Shown here one piece after another: positions 17,460-26,514 of a DNA stretch of 64,000 bases (the first letter of the stretch is position 1; every line of letters starts with the position of its first letter). Under the pieces are notes generated by a model. The model ran no database searches, had not been told where the DNA came from, and was given only the letters and a program-made list of their open reading frames with translations. Location: assembly GCF_031191545.1 (NCBI RefSeq), contig NZ_CP133472.1:2232001-2296000 (forward strand), read 5' to 3'. A program made the translations under genes and the position numbers. The stretch comes from Schaalia odontolytica. GTDB lineage: Bacteria; Actinomycetota; Actinomycetes; Actinomycetales; Actinomycetaceae.

Positions 17460-18088
17460 TGCGCGTGATGGGCATTGACCCGGGGCTGACGCGCTGCGGG
17501 CTTGGCGTTGTCGATGTCGATGCGTCGCGGCGCGCCTCGCTCGTGTACGTCGGCGTAGCCCGAACCGATAAGGACCTCGCTACGCACTTTCGGCTTCGCA
17601 CGATCGCGGATGCGATCGATAGCGTGATTGAGCGCTACGAACCTGAGGTCGTCGCTATCGAACGCGTCTTCGCGCAGGATAACCTTCAGTCGGTCACCTC
17701 GACGATGCAGGTGATGGGCGCTGCAATGACGTGCGTCGGTCGCGCCGGTCTGCCGATGGCCGTGCACACGCCTTCCGAGGTAAAGTCCGCCGTCTCCGGC
17801 AACGGCAAGGCGGATAAGGGTCAGGTACAGGCGATGGTTGCGCGCATCCTCGGACTCGCCAAGGCTCCCAAGCCTGCGGATGCCGCAGACGCGCTGGCCA
17901 TTGCTATCACACACGCGTGGCGTGGGACAGGGCTGCTGGGTGCGCCGGAGGATTCTTCGGTGGCCGTCTCTCTCTCGGGTCGCCTGACCGCTCGCGGCTC
18001 CATGACGCCAGCACAAAAAGCCTGGGCCGAGGCTCAGGCCGCGCAACGCCGAACCGGTGCGGTCGATCCGAGGCGCCGACGCGGCTAG
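17459..18088 (+). CDS. ruvC: Crossover junction endodeoxyribonuclease RuvC
   Basis: 209 residues. RuvC nicks Holliday junctions symmetrically. The RNase-H-like acidic residues are visible: Asp7 in MGIDPGLTRCG, Glu in VVAIERVFAQ and the Asp pair in PADAADALA. The C-terminus carries an extra basic tail of about 35 residues compared with E. coli. The stop codon TAG lies inside the -10 of the ruvA promoter. Confidence 0.96.
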   Translation: MRVMGIDPGLTRCGLGVVDVDASRRASLVYVGVARTDKDLATHFRLRTIADAIDSVIERYEPEVVAIERVFAQDNLQSVTSTMQVMGAAMTCVGRAGLPMAVHTPSEVKSAVSGNGKADKGQVQAMVARILGLAKAPKPADAADALAIAITHAWRGTGLLGAPEDSSVAVSLSGRLTARGSMTPAQKAWAEAQAAQRRTGAVDPRRRRG

Positions 18089-18106
18089 AATCGTACATAT
18101 GTTCGC
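18086..18106 (+). promoter_or_regulatory. Promoter and probable LexA (SOS) box before ruvAB
   Basis: TAGAAT (18086-18091) serves as -10. TCGTACATATGTTCGC (18091-18106) matches the actinobacterial SOS box TCGAAC-N4-GTTCGA at 10 of 12 positions and covers the expected start site. Repressor binding there would block ruvAB transcription until DNA damage. Confidence 0.6.
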
Positions 18107-18143
18107 CTGCGTGTGTGGGCGATCGGTGAGCGAAAGGAACGCA

Positions 18144-18749
18144 GTGATCTCCATTCTGCGCGGCACAGTCGCGAGCGTCGGCCTCGACTACATCGATCTC
18201 CTGGTGGGAGGCATCGGCTTTCGCGTACACGTGACGCCCGCCTTCGCGCAGGGCGCTAAGCGCGACCAGGAGATGACGGCGTTCACGTCGATGATCGTGC
18301 GTGAAGACTCGATGACGCTCTACGGTTTCGACTCTGTGGATGGGCGCGACGTGTTCACGAAGCTGCTCTCGGTTTCCGGCATTGGCCCGAAGATCGCGCT
18401 AGCCGCGCTGGCGGTTTTGCATCCTGACGACCTGCGTCGTGCGGTGCGCGACCAGGACCTGGCCGCACTGCAGCGCATCCCGGGCGTGGGGAAGAAGTCG
18501 GCTCAGCGCATGGCCCTGGAGATCGGGGACAAGCTGGGCACTCCGGCAGCCCTGCCTGGTGCGCAAGCCGGACTCGCTCCCGCGCCCACCGAGGATGCCG
18601 TTGCGTCCGAGGTCAGAGCCGCCCTGGTCGGTCTCGGATGGACAGAGGCTCAGGCTGCCAAGGCGATCGAGAAGCTAGCGGGCAGTGGGCTTGGGGCTTC
18701 CGACATGCTGCGCGCGGCCCTCGTGACGCTGGGAGGCGGACGTGGCTGA
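18144..18749 (+). CDS. ruvA: Holliday junction branch migration protein RuvA
   Basis: 201 residues from a GTG with GAAAGGA upstream; the mature start MISILRGTV is typical. An OB fold (residues 1-65), tandem helix-hairpin-helix motifs ([14 protein letters not shown] and [14 protein letters not shown]) and a small C-terminal domain that contacts RuvB ([16 protein letters not shown]) are all present. RuvA tetramers hold the junction and load RuvB. It overlaps ruvB by 8 bases. Confidence 0.96.
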   Translation: MISILRGTVASVGLDYIDLLVGGIGFRVHVTPAFAQGAKRDQEMTAFTSMIVREDSMTLYGFDSVDGRDVFTKLLSVSGIGPKIALAALAVLHPDDLRRAVRDQDLAALQRIPGVGKKSAQRMALEIGDKLGTPAALPGAQAGLAPAPTEDAVASEVRAALVGLGWTEAQAAKAIEKLAGSGLGASDMLRAALVTLGGGRG

Positions 18750-19797
18750 TCATCAGATGGATCCCGGATTCGACGTTGATACGATGCGCATCGTCGCCCC
18801 CGATGCCGGAGAGCTCGAGCGTGCGGCCGAGGCGGCTCTGCGCCCCAAGAAGCTCTCGGAGTTCGTTGGCCAGCGCGTCGTGCGAGGCCAGCTGCAGCTC
18901 GTCCTTGACGCAGCTCGTATGCGTTCGGCCTGCCCCGACCATGTCCTCCTCGCAGGTCCTCCCGGATTGGGTAAGACGACGCTAGCGATGATCGTCGCGG
19001 CTGAAATGGGTACTTCTTTGCGGCTCACTTCCGGACCCGCGATTCAACACGCCGGCGATCTCGCGGCGATTTTGTCAGGCCTACAAGAAGGCGACATCCT
19101 TTTCATCGACGAGATTCACCGCCTTGCGCGCACCGCCGAAGAAATGCTGTACCTCGCGATGGAGGACTTCCGTGTCGACGTCGTCGTGGGCAAGGGGCCC
19201 GGTGCGACCTCGATCCCGCTGACCCTTCCTCCTTTTACGGTTGTCGGAGCGACGACTCGATCCGGCCTTCTGCCGGCCCCGTTGCGCGACCGCTTTGGCT
19301 TCACGGCCCATCTCGAGTTCTACGAGACGGACGAGCTGCAATCCGTGGTTACCCGCTCGGCCTCGCTGCTGGGATCGCCCATCGACGCGCAGGCCGCGCA
19401 CGAGATCGCTTCGCGCTCGCGCGGAACGCCGCGAATCGCAAACCGCCTCCTGCGCCGCGTCGTCGACTACGCCCAGGTGCACGGCGATGGACAGCTCACC
19501 CTCAACGCCGCACGCGGCGCTCTCGAACTCTTTGAGGTTGACCCCTCCGGCCTGGACCGGCTCGACCGCGCGGTCCTCGAGGCCATCTGCCGCCGCTTTG
19601 CAGGCGGCCCGGTGGGCCTCACGACCCTGTCCGTGACGATCGGCGAGGAAGCAGAGACGGTCGAAACAGTCGCCGAACCGTATCTCGTGCGCGAAGGATT
19701 CCTTGTTCGCACCAACCGGGGGCGCATGGCAACCCCCAAGGCGTGGACTCACCTTGGCCTGACCCCACCCACCCCGGATGGGGCGCTCTTCGACTAG
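18742..19797 (+). CDS. ruvB: Holliday junction DNA helicase RuvB
   Basis: 351 residues. AAA+ motor that drives branch migration. Walker [10 protein letters not shown] (72-80), Walker [11 protein letters not shown], sensor region [10 protein letters not shown] and the C-terminal winged helix ([12 protein letters not shown]) are intact. GTG start with GGAGGCGGA; an ATG five codons later is possible. About 175 bases without a gene follow, with no clear terminator. Confidence 0.97.
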   Translation: MADHQMDPGFDVDTMRIVAPDAGELERAAEAALRPKKLSEFVGQRVVRGQLQLVLDAARMRSACPDHVLLAGPPGLGKTTLAMIVAAEMGTSLRLTSGPAIQHAGDLAAILSGLQEGDILFIDEIHRLARTAEEMLYLAMEDFRVDVVVGKGPGATSIPLTLPPFTVVGATTRSGLLPAPLRDRFGFTAHLEFYETDELQSVVTRSASLLGSPIDAQAAHEIASRSRGTPRIANRLLRRVVDYAQVHGDGQLTLNAARGALELFEVDPSGLDRLDRAVLEAICRRFAGGPVGLTTLSVTIGEEAETVETVAEPYLVREGFLVRTNRGRMATPKAWTHLGLTPPTPDGALFD

Positions 19798-19973
19798 GGG
19801 AGCAAGCCTCGTGCCCTGGCTGGCCACGGGCGTACTCGGCACTGTCAAGGAACTTCCGATGAATCCATGCGCCGCGCCACACCTTGATCACTTAGGCTAA
19901 AACCCTCCTCGGGCAGTAGACTGGCAAGGTGCGCTCGAAGCGCCTGACCGTCATCGAAAGTGAATCAGCCTTT

Positions 19974-20360
19974 ATGAACAACTACACCCTCGTGATCCTG
20001 ATCGTCGTCATGGTCGCTTTTATGTGGTGGAGCTCGACCTCCCGCAAGAAGCAGATGGCAAAGATGGAGCAGGAAAAGCGCGACCAGCTCGCCGCCGTGA
20101 AGCCCGGAGAATGGGTTCGCACCCGCGTTGGCTTCTGGGGTCGTTTTGTCGACCTCGACGGCGACATCATCGTCCTGGAGACCACCGACGGGCACGAGAT
20201 GTATTGGGAGCGTGAAATGATCGCCGAGATCGGCGGCCAGCCGCCCCTCGCTGACACTGAGCAGGCGGACGCGCTCGAGACCGCCGTCGAGACCGCTGAA
20301 GAGGATGAGAAGGTCCTCGGACTCGACGAGCCGACCGGCACCGACGAGCAGCAGAAGTAA
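19974..20360 (+). CDS. yajC: Preprotein translocase accessory subunit YajC
   Basis: 128 residues. One N-terminal membrane helix (about residues 4-20), then basic residues and the YajC fold (KPGEWVRTRVGFWGRFVDLDGD), then an acidic tail rich in Glu/Asp. YajC associates with SecDF. The ATG giving MNNYTLVIL was preferred over an upstream GTG at 19929 because it places the helix at the N-terminus. The preceding intergenic bases 19798-19973 hold TAGACT (19917-19922) as a possible -10. Confidence 0.9.
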   Translation: MNNYTLVILIVVMVAFMWWSSTSRKKQMAKMEQEKRDQLAAVKPGEWVRTRVGFWGRFVDLDGDIIVLETTDGHEMYWEREMIAEIGGQPPLADTEQADALETAVETAEEDEKVLGLDEPTGTDEQQK

Positions 20361-20386
20361 GTCAAGGCTGAACGGAAAGTAGAACC

Positions 20387-22342
20387 GTGGCATCAGATAA
20401 GCGACGCCCCGTGCGCGCGCTCGTGACCCTCGCTGTCTCCGTTGTGACGGCGTGTGCGGCACTGGCGATTGGGCACGTTACCCAGGGCGTATCCCCGTAT
20501 CCCGACCTGGCCCTTGACCTGAAGGGCGGCACTCAGCTCATCCTGACCCCGACCGTGACCGGTGATGGACAGCGAGAGATCACCGAAGAGGACATCACTC
20601 AGGCGATCTCGATCATTCGCAACCGAATCGATGCCTCCGGTGTGTCCGAGTCTGAGATTTCGTCTCTGGGCAGCTCGAACATCATGGTGTCCATCCCCGG
20701 TACGCCCTCTCAGGAGCAGCTGGATCTGATTCGCTCGTCCTCCCAGATGAACTTCCGCCCCGTCCTACGCATCGGTGCGGCTCAGGGCGTCATTCAGAAC
20801 CAGCAGTCCGCCCAGACGAATACGCCGCAGTCCGGAGCCCAGTCCGGCGAACAGTCCGGGGCCCAGTCTGGCGAGCAGTCCGGGGCCCAGTCCGGCGCTG
20901 CGACGAACGAGGCAGCCCAGTCCGGCGTGCAGTCCACCGCCGTGGACGAGGCGACTGCACGGGGGATCGCTGATACGAACCAGGATGGCATCGTGTCCGA
21001 CACCCCCGCGACCACTCCCGAGAACGCCTCGGATCTTGCGTGGGTGACTGAGCAGGTCGTGTACGACTTCCTCACGCTTGACTGCTCGGCATCTGCCGAC
21101 GTCAAGCGTGTTGAAGGGGCCTCCGACAAGCCCTATGCCGCGTGTGACGACTCCGGTCAGATTAAGTACATCCTCGGCCCCGTGGCTGTGCCCGGCTCGG
21201 ATCTAAAGACCGCAACCGCCGGTCTTGCGCGCAACAGCAACGGCCAGACGACCGGCCAGTGGGCCGTGTCGCTGCAGTTCAATGACGCGGGCACCGAGAA
21301 GTTCAAGGACACTTCCACGATCCTGTACGGCTATCACACCTCCGATCCTCAGGGTGGGTCGTTCTACCAGGGGCGTCCCGACCGTAACTCCTTTGCAGTC
21401 GTCCTCGATGGTACAGTCATCACCGCACCTTCGATGAACGCGATCATCCCCAACGGCCAGGCTGAGATCACCGGTAACTTCACCGCTCAGTCCGCTTCGA
21501 CGCTGGCCAACCAGCTGAGCTTCGGCTCGCTGCCGCTGAACTTCGAGGTTGAGTCGGAGCAGCAGATTTCCGCGACGATCGGTACCGACCATCTGACGGT
21601 CGGTCTGTGGGCAGCCTTCATCGGCTTCCTGCTCGTTATCGTCTACCTCATCTGGCAGTACCGCGGTCTGGCGGTTATCTCGGCCGGCTCGCTCGTCGTC
21701 GCCTCGGTCATCACCTACCTGGTGATCGCCCTGTTGTCCTGGCTGATGGGTTACCGCCTGTCGCTCGCGGGTGTCGCCGGTTTGATCATGGCCATCGGCG
21801 TCACGACCGACTCGTTCATCGTCTACTTCGAACGCGTGCGCGACGAAGTGCGTGACGGACGCCCCCTGCAGGCTGCCGTCGAAGAGGGCTGGGATCGCGC
21901 CAAGCGCACGATCCTGGTCTCCGACGCCGTCAACCTGGTGGCCGCCGTGGTTCTGTACCTTCTCGCCGTCGGCGGCGTTCAGGGCTTCGCCTTCACGCTT
22001 GGCGTCACGACCGTCATCGACATCGCGGTGATCTTCCTGTTCACCCACCCGATGATGGAGCTGCTGATTCGCACCCGCTTCTTCGGCGAGGGCCACAAGC
22101 TCTCGGGCCTCGACCCTGAGCACTTGGGTGCGAAGAACTCGCTCGTCTACGCGGGACGTGGACGTGTGGTCGTGCGCGGCGAGTCCGCTTCGAAGGACAA
22201 GAAAGACGAGGTCGGGGACGGTCTGTCGATTGCTGAGCGTCGCCGTGCTGCACGTCTGGCCGCCCTAAAGGCGGAGGAAGAGGCGTCGTCGGGTGAGTCC
22301 ACGGACGATGTCACGGTGGCGACCGAGGAAGAGGAGAACTGA
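20387..22342 (+). CDS. secD: Protein translocase subunit SecD
   Basis: 651 residues, GTG start. SecD uses the proton gradient to pull exported proteins across the membrane. It has a first membrane helix (10-30), the signature DLALDLKGGTQLIL, a large periplasmic-side P1 domain and five C-terminal helices (about 400-565). A low-complexity Gln-Ser-Gly insert (148-171) sits in P1, and the cytoplasmic tail is long and charged. It forms an operon with yajC and secF. Confidence 0.95.
   Translation: MASDKRRPVRALVTLAVSVVTACAALAIGHVTQGVSPYPDLALDLKGGTQLILTPTVTGDGQREITEEDITQAISIIRNRIDASGVSESEISSLGSSNIMVSIPGTPSQEQLDLIRSSSQMNFRPVLRIGAAQGVIQNQQSAQTNTPQSGAQSGEQSGAQSGEQSGAQSGAATNEAAQSGVQSTAVDEATARGIADTNQDGIVSDTPATTPENASDLAWVTEQVVYDFLTLDCSASADVKRVEGASDKPYAACDDSGQIKYILGPVAVPGSDLKTATAGLARNSNGQTTGQWAVSLQFNDAGTEKFKDTSTILYGYHTSDPQGGSFYQGRPDRNSFAVVLDGTVITAPSMNAIIPNGQAEITGNFTAQSASTLANQLSFGSLPLNFEVESEQQISATIGTDHLTVGLWAAFIGFLLVIVYLIWQYRGLAVISAGSLVVASVITYLVIALLSWLMGYRLSLAGVAGLIMAIGVTTDSFIVYFERVRDEVRDGRPLQAAVEEGWDRAKRTILVSDAVNLVAAVVLYLLAVGGVQGFAFTLGVTTVIDIAVIFLFTHPMMELLIRTRFFGEGHKLSGLDPEHLGAKNSLVYAGRGRVVVRGESASKDKKDEVGDGLSIAERRRAARLAALKAEEEASSGESTDDVTVATEEEEN
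20828..20899 (+). repeat. Six 12-bp repeats (QSGA/QSGE) inside secD
   Basis: Six successive tetrapeptides QSGA, QSGE, QSGA, QSGE, QSGA, QSGA in the P1 domain. They form a flexible, probably length-variable, extracytoplasmic linker. Confidence 0.9.
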
Positions 22343-22343
22343 C

Positions 22344-23432
22344 ATGATGAGTTTTGCTCAGTGGGGTAACGCCCTGTACTCGGGCGACAAGTCTTACGCC
22401 GTCGTCCCCAAACGCAAGGTCTTCGTCGGACTCGCTGCCGGCGTCCTTGTTCTCGGTTTTGCGCTCGTGGCAATCATGGGACTGAATCGTTCGATTGAGT
22501 TCACCGGCGGCTCGCAGTTCGACGTCGCTCACGTGAGTGACCAGAGTGAGTCCTTCGCATCCCGTGCGGTGAGTGCGACCGGCCTCGTCGAGGCTGCTCC
22601 TAAGGTCACGCGCGTGGGTTCCGACTCCGTGCGCATCCAGACCACCTCCCTTGACTCTGGACAGACCGCGCAGATGCGTGACGCGCTGGCGAGTGCCTAC
22701 GGCGTCGATGCCACCGAGGTTCAGTCCTCCTCGATCGGCCCTTCCTGGGGTTCGTCGGTCACCACGAAGGCCGCACAGTCGCTCGTTATCTTCATGGCCC
22801 TCGTCGCCCTGCTGATGACGGTGTACTTCCGCTCGTGGCGCATGGCAGCCTCGGCGCTCCTCGCCCTCCTGCACGATATCGCCGTCACCGTCGGTGTCTT
22901 CGCGATTGCGCAGGTCGAGGTCTCGCCCGCGACCGTCATCGGCTTCCTGACGATTCTGGGCTACTCGCTCTATGACACCGTCGTCGTCTTCGACAAGGTG
23001 CGTGAGCTGACCTCAGACGTCTACGAGCAGAAGCACTACACCTTCGCGGAGTACGTGAATCTCGCTGTGAACCAGACTATGGTTCGTTCGATCAACACCT
23101 CGGTTGTGGCGCTTCTCCCCGTCGGTGCGATCCTCATCATCGGTACCGCTGCCCTGGGCCCGGGTACCCTGGTGGATATCTCGCTGGCCCTGTTCATCGG
23201 CATGATTGCCGGTACCTACTCGTCGATCTTTATCGCCTCCCCGCTGCTGGTGACATTCCAGGAGCTCTCGATCAAGACTCGCGAGCACAACGCGGCGGTC
23301 GAGCACGAGCGCGGCCACCGCACCGCCACTGGCGAGTCTTCCACGCCGAAGTCCGTCAAGGTGGCTCCGATCAAGCCCGGAAAGCGTCTGGGTAATGAGA
23401 ACCAGCCACATAGGAAGAAGAACCATCGATGA
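22344..23432 (+). CDS. secF: Protein translocase subunit SecF
   Basis: 362 residues. The N-terminal helix (about residues 27-48) is followed by FTGGSQFDV, the SecF signature, and five C-terminal helices with the motif GYSLYDTVVVFDKVRE. A ribosome site (GAGGAG) at the secD end supports the first of two adjacent ATGs. It overlaps apt by four bases (ATGA). Confidence 0.95.
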   Translation: MMSFAQWGNALYSGDKSYAVVPKRKVFVGLAAGVLVLGFALVAIMGLNRSIEFTGGSQFDVAHVSDQSESFASRAVSATGLVEAAPKVTRVGSDSVRIQTTSLDSGQTAQMRDALASAYGVDATEVQSSSIGPSWGSSVTTKAAQSLVIFMALVALLMTVYFRSWRMAASALLALLHDIAVTVGVFAIAQVEVSPATVIGFLTILGYSLYDTVVVFDKVRELTSDVYEQKHYTFAEYVNLAVNQTMVRSINTSVVALLPVGAILIIGTAALGPGTLVDISLALFIGMIAGTYSSIFIASPLLVTFQELSIKTREHNAAVEHERGHRTATGESSTPKSVKVAPIKPGKRLGNENQPHRKKNHR

Positions 23433-23968
23433 TCGGTGAGCTTGGCGATCGTATCGCCGCTCTGGTTCAGAGCAACATGCTGGAGATTCCAGATTTTCCG
23501 GAGCCCGGCGTCCTGTTCCGCGACATCACTGAGCTGTTCGCGAACGGCCCGGCTTTCAAGGAACTGGTCGAGTTGATCGGTGCCCGCTATGCGGGGCGAA
23601 TCGACGCTGTCGCGGGCCTCGAGTCGCGTGGTTTCATCCTCGGAGCGCCCGTCGCCGCTGAGCTCGGCCTTGGCATGCTGACGATCCGCAAGGCCGGCAA
23701 GCTGCCCGGCCACGTGATCGGCGTGGACTACGCGCTCGAGTACGGGACTGCTCGCATGGAGATGCACCCCGAGTCCGTCCACGAGGGACAGCGCGTCCTC
23801 ATCATTGACGACGTGCTCGCTACGGGCGGTACCGCGAACGCCGCGGTGAGCCTGCTGCGTCAGTGCGGAGCCTCCGTTGAGGCCGTGGCCGTTTTGCTCG
23901 AACTCGACGTGCTTGGCGGTCGCTCGGCGCTGTCGGGCATCACCGTGGAGAGCGCGCTTCACCTGTGA
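23429..23968 (+). CDS. apt: Adenine phosphoribosyltransferase
   Basis: 179 residues. Salvages adenine to AMP with PRPP. The PRPP-binding motif VLIIDDVLATGGTA lies near residues 123-136, and FPEPGVLFRDIT and LESRGFILG are typical. Translationally coupled to secF and followed by a strong hairpin. Confidence 0.95.
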   Translation: MIGELGDRIAALVQSNMLEIPDFPEPGVLFRDITELFANGPAFKELVELIGARYAGRIDAVAGLESRGFILGAPVAAELGLGMLTIRKAGKLPGHVIGVDYALEYGTARMEMHPESVHEGQRVLIIDDVLATGGTANAAVSLLRQCGASVEAVAVLLELDVLGGRSALSGITVESALHL

Positions 23969-23987
23969 GTGTTGCTTGTTGAGAATG

Positions 23988-24024
23988 AGCGGGTCCGGGG
24001 ATCGCGATGATCCCCGGACCCGCT
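23988..24024 (+). terminator. Hairpin terminator between apt and rel
   Basis: A perfect 16-bp stem (AGCGGGTCCGGGGATC and complement) with a 5-base loop, followed by TGTTCGTC rather than a long T run. Confidence 0.7.
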
Positions 24025-24034
24025 TGTTCGTCGC

Positions 24035-24046
24035 TATCATGGGGCC
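24035..24046 (+). promoter_or_regulatory. Leaderless promoter -10 of rel
   Basis: TATCAT at 24035-24040 ends six bases before the rel ATG; no ribosome site is present. Confidence 0.6.
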
Positions 24047-26347
24047 ATGAGCAGCGACGACATGACAACAGGCTCCGCGCTTCCCGCGGCTGGTTCCCGG
24101 GTGCGCTCCGGCCTCGTCTGGTTTGGCTCGCGCGGGCGGGCTACTATCCCTGAGATTGAGCCGCTGGTACGCGCGCTGCGAGCGAACCATCCGAAGGCGG
24201 ATATCAGCGTCGTCGAGCGCGCCTATCGCACCGCTGAGGAACATCACCGCGGGCAGATGCGCAAGTCAGGCGAACCGTATATCACCCATCCGGTTGCCGT
24301 TGCGACCATCCTTGCCGAGATGGGCATGACGACGCCGACGCTTGTCGCCGCGCTGTTGCACGACACCGTCGAGGACACCGACTATACCCTTGAACAGCTG
24401 GCAGCAGAGTACGGTGAGGCAATTGCAAACCTCGTCGACGGCGTGACCAAGCTGGACAAGGTGCACTACGGTGCCTCAGCCCAATCTGAGACGCTGCGCA
24501 AGATGCTCGTCGCGATGAGCCGTGATATTCGAGTGCTGCTCATCAAGCTGGGCGACCGCCTGCACAACGCCCGCACATGGCGCTTCGTGCCGGCTAAGTC
24601 TGCTGCCAAGAAGGCTCAGGAGACACTCGAGATTTACGCGCCGCTGGCTCACCGCCTCGGCATGAACATGGTCAAGTGGGAGCTCGAGGAGCTGTCTTTC
24701 AAGACCCTGTATCCGGAGATCTACGACGAGATCGATCGCCTGGTCACGGAGCGCGCCCCGCAGCGCGAGGAGTATCTGCGTGATGTCATTGATCAGATCG
24801 AGGAGGATCTGCGTCGCTCGGGTACGAAGGGGACGGTGAGCGGTCGTCCGAAGAGTCACTATTCGATCTACCAAAAGATGATCGTGCGCGGAAAGGCGTT
24901 CGACGAGGTATTCGACCTGGTCGCGGTGCGCGTCCTCGTCGAATCGATCAAGGATTGCTACGGGGTTCTCGGATCGCTGCACGGGCGCTGGAACCCGATC
25001 CCGGGTCGATTCAAAGACTACATCGCGATGCCGAAGTTCAACCTGTACCAGTCGCTGCACACGACGGTCATCGGTCCCGGCGGTAAACCGGTGGAGATCC
25101 AGATCCGGACCTTCGACATGCATGAGCGCGCCGAGCACGGTGTAGCGGCGCACTGGAAGTACAAGCAGAACCCGAACGCGTCGGGCGGGGATTCTGATCG
25201 CATGAGCTCGGATGAGCAGGCGAACTGGCTGCGTGCGCTCGTGGAAATGGAACGTGAGACGGGTGACCCCGAAGAGTTCCTGGATTCGCTGCGCTACGAG
25301 ATTGCCGGCGATGAAGTGTACGTGTTTACACCTAAGGGGCAGGTCATCGTGCTGCCGGCGCGCGCGACGCCCGTCGACTTTGCCTACGCGGTCCATACCG
25401 AGGTCGGACATCGCACAGTCGGGGCCAAGGTGAATGGGCGTCTCGTCTCCCTGGATACCCGACTGGAATCGGGTGAGACGGTCGAGGTCGTCACATCGAA
25501 GTCGGACAAGTCGGGACCATCTCGTGACTGGCTTGCCTTCGTCGCATCCCCGCGCGCGCGCTCGAAGATCAAGGCATGGTTCTCGAAGGAGCGTCGTGAG
25601 GAAGCCATCGAGGCCGGTAAGGAAGCGCTGGCCCGCACGATGCGCAAGCAGAACCTGCCTCTGCAGCGCCTGATGAACCACGAGTCGATCCTGTCGGTGG
25701 CGACGTCCTTCGGGTATCCGGATGTGTCCGGCCTCTACGCGGCCGTCGGCGAGGGGCATATTTCTGCCCAGAACGTCGTGACCCGACTCGTCGACAACCT
25801 GGGCGGGGGCGACGGTACCGAGGAGACGCTGTCCGAGGGCGTCACGCCGGGCTCGCAGAAGCCTCGCTCGGAGGCCTCTGGGGATGCCGCGATCACAGTC
25901 GCGGGCCTGAGTCCAAATGACATCTGGGTGAAGCCGGCTAAGTGTTGCACGCCTGTTCCCGGTGATGACATCGTCGGTTTCATTACGAGAGGACAGGGAG
26001 TCTCGGTTCACCGAAGCACGTGTGCAAACGCTGTGCGCCTCGGGCAGCTGCAGCCCGAGCGTTTCGTCGATGTCTCGTGGAACGAGAAGGGGCTGGGATC
26101 CCCCTTCCGCGTGCAGATCGAGGTGCGTGCCCTTGATCGCGGTGGTCTGCTCTCCGATCTGACACGTGTCCTGTCCGACTACCGCGTCAACATTCTCGCC
26201 GCAGCCCTCAAGACCGACGGCGACCAGGTCGTATCGGGCAACTTCTCCTTCGAGCTTGCCGACCTCGGTCATCTCAACGCGGTCCTGTCAGCCCTGCGTC
26301 GGGTCGACGGTGTCTTTGAGGCAGTGCGCATCGGAGCTGACTCATAG
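24047..26347 (+). CDS. rel: Bifunctional (p)ppGpp synthetase/hydrolase Rel
   Basis: 766 residues. It makes and degrades the stringent-response alarmone. Order: HD hydrolase domain with intact HDTVED near residue 105, synthetase domain starting near 270 (HYSIYQKM; RFKDYIAMPKFN), TGS domain near 424 (YVFTPKGQVIVLP), a Cys-containing conserved region near 631 (KCCTPVPGDDIVGF) and an ACT domain (about 685-766). Both catalytic halves appear intact, so it should be bifunctional. Its transcript is probably leaderless. Confidence 0.95.
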   Translation: MSSDDMTTGSALPAAGSRVRSGLVWFGSRGRATIPEIEPLVRALRANHPKADISVVERAYRTAEEHHRGQMRKSGEPYITHPVAVATILAEMGMTTPTLVAALLHDTVEDTDYTLEQLAAEYGEAIANLVDGVTKLDKVHYGASAQSETLRKMLVAMSRDIRVLLIKLGDRLHNARTWRFVPAKSAAKKAQETLEIYAPLAHRLGMNMVKWELEELSFKTLYPEIYDEIDRLVTERAPQREEYLRDVIDQIEEDLRRSGTKGTVSGRPKSHYSIYQKMIVRGKAFDEVFDLVAVRVLVESIKDCYGVLGSLHGRWNPIPGRFKDYIAMPKFNLYQSLHTTVIGPGGKPVEIQIRTFDMHERAEHGVAAHWKYKQNPNASGGDSDRMSSDEQANWLRALVEMERETGDPEEFLDSLRYEIAGDEVYVFTPKGQVIVLPARATPVDFAYAVHTEVGHRTVGAKVNGRLVSLDTRLESGETVEVVTSKSDKSGPSRDWLAFVASPRARSKIKAWFSKERREEAIEAGKEALARTMRKQNLPLQRLMNHESILSVATSFGYPDVSGLYAAVGEGHISAQNVVTRLVDNLGGGDGTEETLSEGVTPGSQKPRSEASGDAAITVAGLSPNDIWVKPAKCCTPVPGDDIVGFITRGQGVSVHRSTCANAVRLGQLQPERFVDVSWNEKGLGSPFRVQIEVRALDRGGLLSDLTRVLSDYRVNILAAALKTDGDQVVSGNFSFELADLGHLNAVLSALRRVDGVFEAVRIGADS

Positions 26348-26382
26348 ACGAGGCGGGGGGGGAGGCTGCAGCGATCAGCGGG

Positions 26383-26409
26383 AAAAGGGTGTTACATCCG
26401 TCCCCTTTT
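26383..26409 (+). terminator. Possible terminator after rel
   Basis: AAAAGGG pairs with CCCTTTT across a 13-base loop; the T run is part of the stem. Confidence 0.45.
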
Positions 26410-26436
26410 GTGGGCTGAGCTTTCACCTCCTCGTTA

Positions 26437-26467
26437 GATGTGACACACTAGACTTGTGTGTCACATC
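26437..26467 (+). promoter_or_regulatory. Perfect inverted repeat around a -10 element (putative operator)
   Basis: GATGTGACACA (26437-26447) and TGTGTCACATC (26457-26467) are exact reverse complements 9 bases apart. The spacer contains TAGACT (26449-26454), a good actinobacterial -10. It lies 48 bases before the DUF349 start. A dimeric repressor could bind here, but which one is unknown. Confidence 0.6.
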
Positions 26468-26514
26468 GGCACGCACCCGCGCCGGGCGTAAGCCCTCGTC
26501 TCAGAAGGAATATC

